A DNA stretch of 64,000 nt from Geosiphon pyriformis. Its lineage: Eukaryota; Glomeromycota; Glomeromycetes; Archaeosporales; Geosiphonaceae. How positions within the stretch are numbered: the stretch's first letter is position 1; each line of letters begins with the position of its first letter. Positions 1-11,929 of this stretch are shown piece after piece. A program made the translations under genes and the position numbers. The stretch is from contig JAAOMT010000735.1 in assembly GCA_016748015.1 (NCBI GenBank), positions 130,256-194,255 on the forward strand. Reading direction: 5' to 3'. Below the pieces are notes generated by a model. The model was not told the DNA's origin and searched no databases. It saw only the letters and a list, made by a program, of their open reading frames with translations.

Positions 1-743
1 TCTAATATTGAGAACTATTTGTTTCTACCGAAAGCATCAAATAGTTCTTGTATTCATGGAGTTAGATAGCTGTCTCCATGAGTTACATCATTGAGTTTCC
101 TGTAGTCTACACAAAATCGGATTTTTCTATTCTTCTTATGGATGAGTACTACTGGTGACAACTATGAGCTTATTGATGGCTAAATTAACCTGTTGTCAAG
201 CATTCAGTTGATCTCTTGACGGATGATTTCATGGCTGGCTGGTGGTACCCTATATGCTTGCTGTTTGATTGGCATTGTATCTCCAGTCTTGATCTGATGC
301 TGGATAATATCAGTTCTGCCAAATTCATTTTCACTGGCGAAAATGTCATTAAAATTATTGAGTAACATCTTTAGTTGCATTTATTGAAGTGGGTTTAGAT
401 TTCTCATGTTTATCTGTTCCAATTGTTCTGGCTGTAACAGATAACATTTATTTCGTCCATAGATGGTTTGTGATGTAATGTCCACATATCTACAAAGCTG
501 TGAAAAGTCTGGAATACTGCTTGGTGCTTGATCTTCAATTTCCATGGTTAAATATCCAAGAATGGTTTTTTCTGATATCTCTACAACATTTCCAGTGTTG
601 TTGTAGATGGGAATTTTGATATGGTTATGGCTTTTAGCTGGTATGTGTAGATTGATAAATCCAATTTCTCCTGATTTACAAAGGGTTGTTTCTGCTTCAA
701 AAATCTGTTCTTGCTCCTTTTCTTTTTTTTCTATTGCTAACAT
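1..743 (-). pseudogene. Element A pol linker and start of reverse transcriptase (cut by edge)
   Basis: The 743-381 segment is a 120-codon beta-rich linker (pattern I-x-I-P-x-N-N-T...V-E-I...T-I-L-G-Y-L) of the kind found before RT in many gypsy elements. From about 370 to 1 the minus strand reads the first part of RT, with a block matching FCVDYRKLN near 95-125 and an IQELFDAFG block near 30-60. A frame break at 380 separates linker and RT. The catalytic YxDD block would lie left of the window. Confidence 0.75.
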
Positions 744-799
744 GTATCAGCTATATGGTGGAATGAAAATTGTTTAACTGGTTGAGATAATTTTTTTTT

Positions 800-1370
800 G
801 GCCAATAATTTCTTCTTCTATTATATTGACTAGTACATCTATTCTATCCGTTGATCAAAATCCCTGTATTCCTCTTGCTGTTATCCCTAATTCTTCTCTA
901 TTTCTTACTAACACTAACTGAGCTATTTTAACCAGAGACAGGAATATTGTCTGTGCTATCCTTTCATTTGGCTCTATAACATAAGCCTTTTCTGAGTCAT
1001 TTTGTAATATAGCAATGATATTTCCTACATATCCTGCATTAATTATTTCTCTTCTGATGTTTATCCCTCTTTTTGCTAAACTACTCCTTGAAACTAGTTA
1101 AACTATTGTTGTTGCTGGAATTTCCAAGACTATTTTGAAATCTATGTAGGTGTGCAAATGTGGTTCCAATTTAATGGCATCTTTTTCTAGATACCTCAGA
1201 TCAAATCTGGCATTAGTATTGTGTGCATGTTCCAGCATGATACCTTTATTATTATCGCTGAACCATTTTAGTTCCAATTCTCTGATAAGATCAGGAATTG
1301 CGATATATTGTTCATATTTTAAATTGGAGTTTGAATCTGAGTGGAAATCATCATCGTCATTATTGTTATA
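800..1370 (-). pseudogene. Element A dUTPase domain (broken)
   Basis: Would hydrolyse dUTP to dUMP and pyrophosphate. All five trimeric dUTPase motifs can be traced on the minus strand: FDLRYLE (motif 1, about 1186-1215), SRSSLAKRGIN (motif 2, about 1055-1097), IINAGYVGNI (motif 3), ERIAQTIFL (motif 4) and RGIQGF-stop-STD (motif 5, about 845-880). Two in-frame stops (one before motif 2, one inside motif 5) disable it. The antisense open stretch 1150-1374 is a shadow. Confidence 0.75.
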
Positions 1371-2300
1371 TTAGACAGAGCTGAAACCAGTGTTTTCGTT
1401 GTTATCATTGTCAGAGTTTGAATCAGGATCGAATAGTGATTCCAATTTTGATGTGCAGCTGCTGATTGGTTTTTTTTCTTTGGAGATCATGTAGATCATG
1501 CATGGTGGTGGATTGTAGATGAAGTTACACTCATTACAGAATTGGAAGTCACATGGAATCAAACAGTGGTCACATAATCAGGTGTTGATTTCTTCCAAGC
1601 ATTGCTCTTGCTCTTCTCTCATGGGTGCTAGATTCTGATAATGTTCATGGAATTCTTCTGGGCTGTTTTCTAAGTCAATAAAGGCATCCAGATTGAGAAC
1701 CAAAACAATGTCTGTTGGTTCTGGAGAGTTATTTTTGATCTCCAGAATTTCACTGGGCAAAGCACCTTCTATTTTGGTGTTGGCCATTTGCCAAATCTCG
1801 TCTTCATTGTGTGGATAGCTGTCTAGGCGGGATATAGCTCAGTGCTATGCTACTATGATGGGTGTACCATGACTCATCCAGTTGCTAATGAGGATTGTAT
1901 ATTGACACAAAGTGTCACACGTTTCTCCTCGACCAGGAATGTTGTTCCACATTTCTTTATTGAATAATTGTTTATTACAAGCAAGACATGGTTTGTTGTC
2001 CCACTTGCCTTGTCTTTTTAGGTAGCCATACCATTCTTTATGGCAAGACTTGTAATAGTAATGGGTTCATGTCCAGTAGTCTTTGTCTGATGCTACCCAA
2101 GCTCCCATTGAGGACAGTTTTTTCCTACAGTCCTTGCATTTGAGAGATATATATGGCAGCTCTTTTATTGGTTCACATGAATATTCCCTTTTCCAGCCAC
2201 TAGTTATTTCTTCTGTAGTGGTGGGTTCTTCAGGTATGTTTTCTTCCCTTTCTTTTCCTTTTTCCTTGTTTTTTTCTTTCCAATTTAGAATTGGTGGCAT
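1371..2300 (-). pseudogene. Element A cysteine-rich/helical module (broken)
   Basis: Module of unknown function between protease and dUTPase. On the minus strand it runs: CKDC (about 2150), PCLAC (about 1990), a CDTLCQY segment (about 1910), a helical stretch (1787-1578), then a second cysteine cluster with CDHC and CNEC (1590-1520), and an acidic/Asn-rich linker to 1371. Cys pairs suggest two zinc-binding units around a helical core. Stops interrupt it at about 2066, 1860 and 1577. I do not recognise a named family. Confidence 0.6.
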
Positions 2301-2543
2301 CTCGCTTTGGTTGTTGTTGGTCCAAATGTTGATGGTGGCTTTCCAGGTAGGTTCTTCTCTTTGTTTCTCCTTTTCATTGTCATTGTTGTCTTAGGTGAAT
2401 ATTGGCAGCAGTTTGTTGTGGTCGACATTGGTCCATAAGACTTAGTATGCTTTCCAGGTGGGTTTTGCTTTTTCTTCCTCAAATTCGATAAGTGGTGTTG
2501 ATGGCATGGTGATGGGCTTGAAGTGACCACACATGGCTGGTAT

Positions 2544-3002
2544 TCATGTGTGTTGACCGTTCTGGTTAAGCTGGAGCTCTTGGATGTTCCAATCTAATGT
2601 TACGTTGATTTTGGACAGCCAGTCATTCCCAATGAGTGCTTGGTATTGAGTGGCTTTTATGATGAGTACTTTGATTAGTATTATGATGCTGTTAACTTCT
2701 ATGGGGAAATCATCAATCTCTCCAATGGGTGTTTTGGTCACTTCATTGGCTGTAATAATCCTGGCACTGGCAGCATGATCAACTTGATGACCTAATTAAT
2801 CCATGAGTTGTCTTGTAATGATACTGCCAGCTGATCCACTATCTAGAATCAGTTTGATGAAATGACCATCAACTTTTGCATCAGTGTACATCGTGGTAAT
2901 AGGTTTCTCCTCGAGTGCTGTTCCACTGAACAAAAGTGAATTGATGGTTTCCTCCAATTCGAAAGGAAAGATGGCTGCAAGAGATTTGTTTTTGGTGACC
3001 AT
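2544..3002 (-). pseudogene. Element A retropepsin (broken)
   Basis: Aspartic protease that would process Gag-Pol. The 3002-2796 segment contains LILDSGSAGSIITRQL, the D-S-G active site with its flanking beta strands. The 2741-2544 segment contains the ALIGNDWL block that closes the fold in Ty3/gypsy proteases. A stop near 2790 separates the two pieces. In A it lies between gag and the cysteine-rich module, as in B, C and E. Confidence 0.8.
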
Positions 3003-3390
3003 TGCTGGTGGAATATTGTTGGTAAGTGTTGTTTAGGGTGAGTTGAATTCTGAGTTGTTGGTGGTGGCATCTTCTGGGATAACCAGAAGACTTAAATAGT
3101 TCTGGGAATTCAGGTTTGGGTGGAACCAGTACTTAGATTCTGTTGTCGAGAGCTTGATAGTTGGTGAGAGAAGCTGAGGATTGGTTGATGAACAACCATT
3201 GCTGATCTCCAGTTTTGAGTAATTCTAAGTCTTGGGTTTCCTGATGTCATTTGAGTGGAGTTTTGGAGTGGTGTTTGAATTGGTTGTTGGGGCTAATAAA
3301 TTATTTGGGGCTGCGGCTGATAAATTACTGGTGGCTGCAGTTGATAAATTGGAGGTTAATATACTAGTGGTTGATAGATTGGTTGCTGTA

Positions 3391-5349
3391 TTATTGGCAG
3401 GTAAGTGGTTTGATATTGGTCTTGATTTGAGTAGTGATTCTGAGTCTGAAATCTGCGATCGGGGTTTCAATATTGATTTCTTGATCATAAATTGTTGCTA
3501 TAAAATTAATAGTTGGCTCTAATGTAACTTTGTTTACTACAGTTGTGGCAAACATGCATTTCTGGCTGCCATGGCTGATTGGGTAACAATGATGATAATG
3601 ATATTGATGGATGCAGCTGATTTTGGAAATGATTTGTGTTTTCTGAATTATTGCGTCATTGTGGTGGTTAATAGATTGCATGATTGTTAGCTAAGTATCC
3701 CTCTAGTTTCTAATTGATTGTATTACTAAATTGTTTTAGTTTGGAATCTAAGTTAGATGATCTGTTTATCACTAAATTTACAGCTTGGGCATAATTAGCT
3801 TCTAGCTTGGCTGCTTCAAAATCTCTGGTGTGGGTGATGGTGGTTGGGACGTCAACTGGATGTATTAGACATACTTGCTGAAGGATGCTACTGCACAATC
3901 CTCTAATAAACTGGTTCAAGATCTGTGGTACTGTAAAGTAATTAGCTTGAATTGCCTGAATTTGGTGCAGATTTCTATGAAAGTGTCCCAAGTAAGTGGT
4001 GACTGCTTCTGTGTCTCTTTGTTTGATGGTAGTGAATGTGTTGGTTAAGCAATTAATACTATTGTTATTACTAAAGTATCTCAAGAATTCTGTTTTGAAC
4101 TCATTGAAGGTTTGTGGTTTGGTGGCTAGGCTCTAATACCACAAGTCGGCAATATCTTTGAGAAAATAGGAGATTGCTTAAAGGACTCTACCATTGTTCT
4201 ATCCATTGGCCACTATGGCTTTTTCAATATCATTGAGCCATATTTGGGCGTTGTTTTCTTCACCAGTAAAATTGTCAAGTTTTGTGATTGGTGCATAGGC
4301 CATTGGATCTAAGTTGGGTTGTTGTGGTGGTAGTTGAAGTGGTTGTTGTTGCATGAGTTGTTGGGGTGGTAATTGAAGTGGTTGTTGTTGCACGGATTGT
4401 TGGGATGGTAGTTGAAATGGCAGTTGTATGGGTTCGGCTATTGGATTAATTGGTGGTTGATTGATGATGATTACTGGAGATAAGTTTTGTTGATTTATTA
4501 AATCAGGGTTTTGATTATCCTGAGTTGGCAGTGTCTGAATATTTGGAGTTTTGATTTCCAGATTTTCTGGGTTTAGATTTTGCTGGGTTTGAAGATTCGG
4601 GGTTTCAAATTCCAGGTTTCAAATTCCGGGTTTTCAGCAATTGAGTTCTGGTAAGTGAATTTTTGATCTTTAGCTTCTTCTTTTTCCTCTTCTTCTGATT
4701 CCGTTACTTTCCACAGATCAGAAATTCCGAAATCTGGGAGAGGCAGTAGCAATCAGAGTCCTGATGACATTGATAATTGCGAATTAAATCCTTCAAAATA
4801 TGCGCCATATGGTCCTAATAATTCTGTTTTCCTTTGTTTACTTTGGAATATGAATCATTCAAATGCTAATGTCATGTTTGATGTGGCTGCATCAGTAGAT
4901 GTAATATTAATGGTGCTTCTGGGTGTATAGTAGTATGATGAATTAGTTGTGGACTCAATTTTTGTTTTCTTCTAAGTAGGTGGTTGTATTCTTTTGGGTG
5001 TTACTGCTGGTGTTTGCAGTTTTCCTTTGTCTTTGCTCGTGTAAGTAATAGGGTATCTTTGTTGTGTGTGGTGTTCAATTTTTTTGTTGATTTTTGTGAT
5101 GATGGAGGCAAAATTGTGATTTGTTGGCAGGTTGGTATTTTGAATTAATTCACTGTAAAAGGCTTCTCTTGCCAATTCAATATTTACTGGTGTTTCTAAC
5201 AGATAAGCAATTCTTTCATTGACGTAGAAATTGAAAGCTAATTCTACTAATATGTGGTTATGATTTAATCCCAAATGTTGATAGTAGTGTTGAAATAAGA
5301 ATTTCGCAAATCCTAGATGGTTTACTCCTATGTTTTGTGATTCTGCCAC
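3391..5349 (-). pseudogene. Element A gag (broken)
   Basis: Structural Gag protein of the retrotransposon particle. It starts at an ATG 60 bp after the LTR (5349) and its first 125 codons are open (5349-4972). A low-complexity Gln/Pro stretch follows near 4320-4440, then the conserved capsid-like region (4393-3710, in pieces). Near 3520-3560 is the nucleocapsid knuckle; by comparison with element C it was CX2CX4HX4C, but here the His and the last Cys codons read Tyr. There are several in-frame stops and frameshifts. Same start and N-terminal sequence as element C gag (42880). Confidence 0.75.
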
Positions 5350-5388
5350 TTTTAGATTTGTGTTGGTACTGGTTCTCTGTAAGATTAT

Positions 5389-5406
5389 ACCTTACAGGGA
5401 GCACCA
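5389..5406 (-). promoter_or_regulatory. Primer binding site of element A
   Basis: Two bases after the LTR the minus strand reads TGGTGCTCCCTGTAAGG. It starts with TGG, as expected for pairing with a tRNA CCA end. I could not identify the tRNA from memory. Confidence 0.7.
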
Positions 5407-5408
5407 AA

Positions 5409-6279
5409 TGTTACAGGTGACTATTTCTGGTGTTAGATTAAATAACAAACCTGTAACTTGGTGCTCAAATTGAGTTGTAGTTGATAGTGATCTGAAGGTT
5501 TGTGTCTGAAAGGTTTGTATTCAAAGAGTTTGGTTGAGTTCTTTGTATAATAGACAGAGATTCAATGGTAATAGTTTTATCTGTAGCTTCCCAAAATCGC
5601 AATTTCGTCAATTTCTTTCTCAGCTTGATGGCCAGTATTCCTCCTGGTAAGCTATCTTTAATTGAGTGTTCTACTCTTATTTCTGGGTCTTTTACCAGTC
5701 ACGTTTATCCTGACGTTAGTATCCCGTGTGTTAATTCTCAATAGAGATAGTAAACAACAATAAAATCAAGGCAAGAAATAAAAAAAAGAAAAGAAAATAA
5801 AGAAAGAAAAGAAATAAGCCAAAGCAATTTGCAAGTTAGTATTCTGTCAATAGCTGTGATCAAGAGCTATTGTTCTAGTGTGGTTAAGTATCAATTACTA
5901 TCAACATGAAATGTTGATAGTGGCAGCAGGTTTGAGATAACAAACAGTTATTTATTTGTGGGTTGGAAAGTTGTCTAGATGAAATCTAAACTGAGAGGTC
6001 TGTCTTTTCAGCTTCTAATCCTACTGCTATATATACATAATTGAGATTCCTCAATTCCTCAATTCTTCACAACAGGAATCTTAAGATTCCTGGAATCTTG
6101 CAATTTCTTTAAAAGAAATTCTGGAATTCTGGAATCTTGCAATTCTTTGTGAGAATCTTGTAATTCCTGGAATTCTGCAATTCCTGAGAAAAATCTTGGA
6201 ATTCCACATTTTACTACGTCTACTTCTGATTGGCTAATAACTATGCTAATATATATTCCCTATATTTCTATAAGTAACA
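5409..6279 (-). repeat. 5' LTR of element A (subfamily 1)
   Basis: 871-bp LTR. On the plus strand it begins TGTTACAGGTGA and ends TAAGTAACA, giving TGTTAC...GTAACA termini. It holds short AATTCC/GGAATC-type tandem repeats in U3 (about 6050-6210), a TATATATA box near 6030-6038 read on minus, and two hairpins (5848-5872 and 5898-5920). A purine-rich plus-strand tract near 5770-5815 follows. The primer binding site directly adjoins its left end, showing this is the 5' LTR of a minus-strand element. Confidence 0.9.
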
Positions 6280-7845
6280 ACATAAAAAGAAGAATCATTA
6301 ATACTGGTTATATGGAAAACATCATTATAATGCTACAGAACAATTCAAACAAACCCTACAAAATAGAATCACAAGAAAAAATTGTCTAAACTATCTTCCT
6401 ACTTCTAGTCAAAATACCCCAATTAACTCCAGTAACAACCTGAAAAGAATTAGGTCTCACGGCCCAAAAAATCAACAGGTTTAGATCAAGTAGAAAAGAA
6501 AACGTACCAATTAACTTTATGGAGGAAGATAGTGACCAAGTAAAACTTATCTACACCAACACAGTATTACAGGATGGTTTTCTTGTTATATTTAATTGCT
6601 GATATTCCACTTTAATTGCAATCAGTCTTTCGTGAGTTCCTCAATTCTATTTGTGTGATAATGTCACTGTTATACTGAAGGCTTTCTTTTTACTGTTGCG
6701 ATGTAAGTTATTCTTTAATTCTTGATTGTTGTGTGTGTTTATGTACTCCTTTTCAGAGGCTGAACTGAAATCTACTCACTGTCTGGGGTCTTCTCTGAGG
6801 CTATCCTTGCAATTGCCTGATGTATTTCTCTAATCTAGAAACACAGAATGTTAATGGTCTTTAGTGCTTTTCTAATTCTCACAATAAAGCTTTTATCAAT
6901 TAGTAACAACGTGAATAATCTTGATCAAGGATTATTCTTCCAAGGGATTCAGTTGATGAATGATAGTTTCATTCAATAAATAATACAAGTAAGTTTCTTA
7001 ATACTTTGGGTTGTGATAGTTCCGTTTTAAATATTCTTTTTCATTTCTTTTTGATTTTTAAAGGTTTCTTGGGATATTTAATTTGAAAGTATGATTTAAA
7101 GTGGGGTTTGTTGGATAAAATTGGATCTGTTGCTTGATAAGTTATGATTTTTATTACTTGATTGATTCTTTTCCAATATTAAAACTACTGTATATATACA
7201 TGTTTGTAGTTCTACGAGAAAATACTTTCTTTTTGATATTTCAACCTGGTGTTTGCTGCTATCACTAGTTGGTGTTGGCTGTTATTGTGAACTGGTGCTT
7301 GCCACTATTGCGAGATGGTGTTTGCTACTATGTTAATCATTACCTTTCTAAGATTATTACTGTGCTATATTATGATTGAATAGTTTGTATTATTTTTATG
7401 ATTCTTTTTGCTAAATTCTTAAACCGTAACAACAGTCATCTTCATCCCTTTTTATCAACAATACATCTTCAAGATGAATCAAAAAATTTAAGATCAAGTT
7501 CTGTTATTTGAAGTCAATCCTGAAATTTGTTTCCTAGCCAATATTGCTAATTTATACTTATTGGCCAAAGTTTATAAACACTTCAAAATCTTCATCTACA
7601 ATTCCACAGAAGATGTAATTGAAATTCCTAAAGGAACTTTCATTGATTCCATCTTACCAGACATTCAACATTCTAAAAAACCCCAGTCCATTTCAGATTT
7701 TGCACAGCTATTCTTATTTTGTGATATTATCTTACAAGTATAGAACTTGCCAAAAGAAAGCTACCTGTTTATGCCAGAAGAAATTGATAAACTACACTTG
7801 GAAAACCTGAATACTTTTCAGTAAATTCAACTTAAGGTTTTCTTA
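6280..7845 (+). pseudogene. Element D left segment: dUTPase tail and pre-RT linker, split by solo LTR
   Basis: 6280-6560 encodes the end of a dUTPase: NTGYMENI (motif 3 remnant), EKIV-stop-TIFL (motif 4 remnant) and a degraded motif 5 near 6465-6485, then PINFMEEDSDQV, matching the segment after motif 5 in element C. The reading resumes at 7436 with the linker (NNIAN... then HFKIFIYNSTEDVIEIPKGT at 7580-7640). With the LTR and one 4-bp duplication removed, the two sides join in the order seen in element C. Confidence 0.7.
6565..7431. repeat. Solo LTR of a divergent gypsy family
   Basis: 867 bp bounded by TATTACAGG (a changed TG start) and CCGTAACA, with a perfect 4-bp target duplication acag at 6561-6564 and 7432-7435. 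No coding sequence. Its body does not match the LTRs of A, C or D, but it carries a 25-nt hairpin at 6913-6937 with the same loop as theirs. Direction of transcription cannot be fixed by eye; the shared hairpin orientation suggests minus. Confidence 0.8.
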
Positions 7846-7849
7846 AATT

Positions 7850-8934
7850 AATATGCCAATGTTTGTCAGCAAAAATGAATTTGAACACACTAATATTGTA
7901 AAGCATCAGATTAATATAGGAAATGCACGACTTATTAAACAGCAAACTTACCAAGTACTCCCATCTGGTGACAATCTTATCAAACAAGAAGTTCAACAAA
8001 TGCTTGACAACAGCTTAATCAAGGAATCATTAAGCCTTTGGTCTTCCCCAGTAGTTTTGGTCACCAAAAAAAATGGAAAGATACAATTCTACATGGATTA
8101 CTGAAAATTAAATAGTGTTATCCAAGAAGATAGTTACTCCACTTCCTTTATCCAAGAAATCCTGGACAATCTAGAAAAAATAAAATAGTTCTCATTATTA
8201 GACCTAGCCAGTAGATATTGACAGGTCAAAATGGATTCCAAAAATAATAAAAAAATGGCATTTACCACTTAAGATAGAAACTTTGAGTTTAATGTAATAC
8301 TCTTCAGACTCTACAATGCTCCTGCCATGTTCCAATGCTTTATAGATGTTATGTACAAAAAAATTCTTTGAAAATCAGTCATAGTTTACTTAGATAACAC
8401 AAATGTGTTCTTTGAAACATTTAACAATTATCTGCTGTACCTTCAACAAGTTTTCAAACACCTTCGAAATGCTGAATTAAAACTCAATTCTGAGAAATGT
8501 TTTTTTGGAAAAATTGAATTGAAATTCCTAGAACACATGATTAGCAAAGACAAAGTTAAACTCAACCCAGACAAGATCTAAAAAGTTAAAAATTTTCTAG
8601 TCCCAATCAATCTTCAAAAGTTATGAGGATTTTTAAGATTGACAAGATACTACTACCAATTCATCAAAGGGTTTTCAACTATCACAAAACTTCTTTATCA
8701 CTTGTTGTTCAAATATGTGCCATATCTATAGAAAAAAGACCAACAAAAAGTGTTCAACTATCTTAAGTAGTGATTGATCATATTTCCAATTCTAATTTAT
8801 CCAGATTTCACTAAATAGTTTATTGTTGCTACAGATGTCTCAAAAAATGCTCTAGAAGCAGTCTTATTACAGATAGGACCAGACAATAGAAAACATCTAA
8901 TTGCTTATGCCAGTTGTAACACTAGTCCAGTAAG
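7850..8934 (+). pseudogene. Element D left segment: reverse transcriptase and RNase H start (broken)
   Basis: Synthesises cDNA from element RNA in the family. Recognisable blocks in order: SSPVVLVTKKNGK near 8040-8085, FYMDY (RT motif) at 8090-8102, DLASRYW near 8202-8220, a VVYLDNT catalytic block near 8385-8403 with Asn for the second Asp, the NSEKCFFGK block near 8490, and RNase H IAYAS near 8910. In-frame stops are frequent (for example 8102, 8187). It ends in a junction with another copy at about 8935. Confidence 0.8.
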
Positions 8935-9662
8935 TAGAACAACAAACCATGTTTCACTTGTGGAGAACAGTTACTCAATGAAAAAATATGAAATAACATT
9001 TCTGGTCAAAGAGAAACAAGTAATACTTTATGCCAATATACAATCCTTATAAGCAATTGGATAAGTTGTGGAATGCCCATTAACATAGCATGGCATTGAG
9101 CGATCTTTCACTTGGACGATTACTCACATGACAAAAACAAAATTTGGAGAATAGTGAATGCCAAAGTTAAAAATGCATTGCCCAGTAAAATTCTAAAAAT
9201 CATAAACAATCTGCCAGAACCAGTAGAAACAATTTATATTTCCAACCCTGATGCTTTTCTGGATGTTGAAACTGGTCCAAAAAAATTCTACAACTATTAC
9301 CAAAACTTGGCATTGACAAGAAAAAAGCAAGAACAGCATTTAGAATAAATAAATACATGATTATATAACCACTGTTTGATTCTATGTGACTTTTAATATT
9401 GTAATAAGTGTGACCTCATTTACAATCCACCACCATACATGAACTACACAATCTTAGAGGAAAAAAAACTAATTAGCAGCTGTGCATCAGAATTGAAATC
9501 AACATTCTATCCCAATTTAAACTCCAACAATGATGATAACAAAAACAATGGTTCCAGCTCTATTCAAAATGGCAATAACAATAACAACAGTTTGAACTCT
9601 GATTTAAACCCAGAACAATATATTGCACTTCCTGACCTCACCAAGGAGCAAAAACTTAAATG
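8935..9662 (+). pseudogene. Element D cysteine-rich/helical module (broken)
   Basis: Starts with CFTCGEQ near 8955, then a TLCQYTIL segment (9026-9050), the helical segment with LDDYSHDKNKIWRI near 9112-9155 and the open run 9112-9348, then a second cysteine group (NHC...C near 9370-9415) and an Asn/Ser-rich linker (9439-9660). It aligns by eye with the minus-strand copies in A and C. The function is unknown; Cys spacing suggests zinc binding. Confidence 0.6.
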
Positions 9663-10226
9663 ATTCACTAATAATAATGAAAGTATTATGCCAGAACGTG
9701 TACATAATACTGATGCAGAATTTGATCTAAGATATCTGGGAAAAAAACCATCAAATTGAAACCACATTTACACACCTGCATTAATCTTAAGATAGTACTA
9801 GAAATTTCAGCAACAATGATGGTTCAATTAGCATTTAGAAGTAGTTTAGCAAAAAAAGAAATTAATATTAAAAGAGGAATAATTGACACAGAATATGTAG
9901 AAAATATTATTGCAATGCTACAAAATGACTCAGAAAAGACCTATATCATAAAGCCAAATAAAAAGATCGTACAGACAATATTCCTGCCACTGGTTAAAAT
10001 AGCTCAATTAGTATTAATAGAAAACAGAAAAAAATTAGAGATTATAGCTAGAGGGATTAGTAGATTCAGATCTATAAGTAGAATAGATATATCAATCAAT
10101 ATGGCAAAGAAAAAGGTTATTGACAAGGAAAAAATTATCTCCATCCATCAATCAATTTCTATTTTGCTATATAACCAATACATGTTAGTCATAAAAAAAA
10201 AAAAAAAATTAGGCTCAAATGTTTAA
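9663..10226 (+). pseudogene. Element D dUTPase domain
   Basis: dUTPase-like domain with AEFDLRYLG (motif 1, about 9715-9740), FRSSLAKKEIN (motif 2, about 9834-9870), IIDTEYVENI (motif 3, about 9878-9910), KKIVQTIFLPL (motif 4, about 9960-9992) and ARGISRFRS (motif 5, degraded, about 10045-10075). Motifs 2-5 lie in one open run of 156 codons (9756-10226). Motif 1 is in another frame, so a small indel lies near 9745. The A-rich tract at 10193-10209 follows. Confidence 0.7.
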
Positions 10227-10235
10227 AGCAGAAAC

Positions 10236-11900
10236 TGAAATTGTAAATCAAGAAAAATTGGACTTACCAATCTTTACATACCAGCCAAAAGCTCTAAACA
10301 CATTAAAATTTCCATCTACAATACAACAGAAGATGTTATTGAAATACCAAAAAGAACTACCATTGGATATTTAAGCACTGAAGTTGAAGAACAACCACCA
10401 AACCCCATTCCAGATTTTCTACAACTGTGTAGATATGTGGATATCATATTACAAACAATATACAGATAAAAAGAATATTATCTACTTCAACCAGAACAAT
10501 TAGAACAGATGAACTTGGGAAATTTAGATCTATTACAATATATATAGCTGAAAATGTTACTCAACAACTTCAATAACATCTTTGCCAGTAAAAATGAATT
10601 TGACAGAACTAACATAATTTAACATCAGATCAAGACTGGAAATACAATGCTAATTAAACAAAAAGCATACTAAATACCACCAGCAAGTTATGAAATCATC
10701 TGATAAGAAATCAATCAGATGTTAGACAATAGATTAATTCAATTATCAATGAGTCCATAGTCATTACCAGTAGTACTAATTCATAAGAAAAATAGAAAAA
10801 TCCACTTTTGTGTAAATTACCAAAAACTTAATGAAGTAACAAAAAGAGATAACTACCCAACTCCAAAGATCCAAGAACTTTTTGATGTTTTTGGAAGAAA
10901 GAAATAATTCTCAACTTTGGATTTAAACAGTGATTACTGGCAAGTAGCCATGAAACCAGAAAATAAGAAGAAAATGGCTTTTACAATCCAAGAAGGAAAT
11001 TTTGAATTTGAAGTTATGTCTTTTGGCTTAATAAATGCTTTAGCAACATTTCAATGGTTTATGAAAATTGTCTATACTGGACTACTATGAAAATCAGTAG
11101 TTGTTTATTTAGATAACACCAATGTGTTTTTCAAAACATTCGATGATTATTTACACCATCTCCAAAAGTATTTGAAAGACTAAAAAGAGCTGAATTAAAG
11201 TTAAATGCTACCAAATGCTTCTTTGGTAAAACAGAATTAAAATTCTTGGGACATGTTGTGAGCAAAGACAGAATTAAGATGGATCCAGACAAAATTGAGA
11301 TAGTTAAAAACTTTTTAGTACTTACTAACTTGACTGAACTATGAATATTCTTAGAATTTGTGGGTTACTACCACTAATTTATCAAAGACTTTTCCAAACT
11401 GGCTCAGCCATTATACCAGCTCTAAACAAAAAACACCAAATATGAATAGATAGAAAACCAACAAGAAGCTTTTAATACATTAAGAAAAAAGCTTATTCAA
11501 ACTCCAATACTAATCTATTCAAATTATAGCAAGCCATTCATAATCACAACCAATACATTAGGTCAAATATTAGGAGCTGTACTATTTCAGAAAGAACTAG
11601 ATAGAAAAGAATATCCAATAGCATATGCTAGTCACAGCTTAAATTCAGCTGAAAAAAACTATAGAACTTTAGCACTAGAACACTTAACAATCTATTAAGC
11701 AGTCATGAAATGAAAAAAATACTTAAGCCAGAAATTCAACATATACACTAACCATAAAAAATTGATTTTAATTCAGAAACAAAAATTTGGGGATGATTGC
11801 CATGCTAGATAAAAAATAGAACTTTTATCATTTAATTATACAGTATATTACAAAAAGAGAAAAGAAAACAGAAATGCCAACAGTTTATCATGAATAAAAC
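10236..11900 (+). pseudogene. Element D linker, reverse transcriptase and RNase H (broken)
   Basis: The linker (10270-10560) contains ISIYNTTEDVIEIPKRTTIG near 10308-10370. RT blocks: FCVNYQKLNE near 10806-10832, a DYWQVAM block near 10930-10955, a VVYLDNTNVFF catalytic block near 11098-11132 (second Asp replaced by Asn), and LKFLGHVVSKD near 11238-11272. RNase H: KPFIITTNT near 11530-11560 (Asn where the catalytic Asp is expected) and IAYASHSL near 11618-11642. Stops throughout (for example 10672, 10759, 11089). Confidence 0.8.
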
Positions 11901-11929
11901 AAATCTAAGAACATTCTAATCCAAAAATA

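Larger units (their letters stand above)
1..6279 (-). mobile_element. Element A: Ty3/gypsy retrotransposon, subfamily 1, 5' part (cut by window edge)
   Basis: On the minus strand, reading from 6279 down to 1, the order is 5' LTR, primer binding site, gag, protease, cysteine-rich/helical module, dUTPase, linker and the first part of RT; RNase H, integrase, third ORF and 3' LTR lie left of the window. It sits inside the dUTPase region of element D, whose reading resumes at 6280. The right flank is acat (6280-6283); the left target-site copy is out of view. All coding parts carry stops and frameshifts, so this is a dead copy. Confidence 0.9.
6280..8934 (+). mobile_element. Element D, left segment (subfamily 1 gypsy, plus strand)
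   Basis: Reads dUTPase tail, linker, RT and the start of RNase H on the plus strand. Its left side is cut by insertion of element A, and a solo LTR (6565-7431) splits it between dUTPase and linker. At about 8935 the RNase H reading changes abruptly into the cysteine-rich module of another copy in the same orientation, so integrase is missing from this segment. Many stops. Confidence 0.8.

Noticed and set aside
2083-2394. 103-codon plus-strand open stretch with hydrophobic runs
   Set aside because: Shadow of the element A cysteine-rich module; its hydrophobicity comes from reading Lys/Glu-rich coding sequence backwards.
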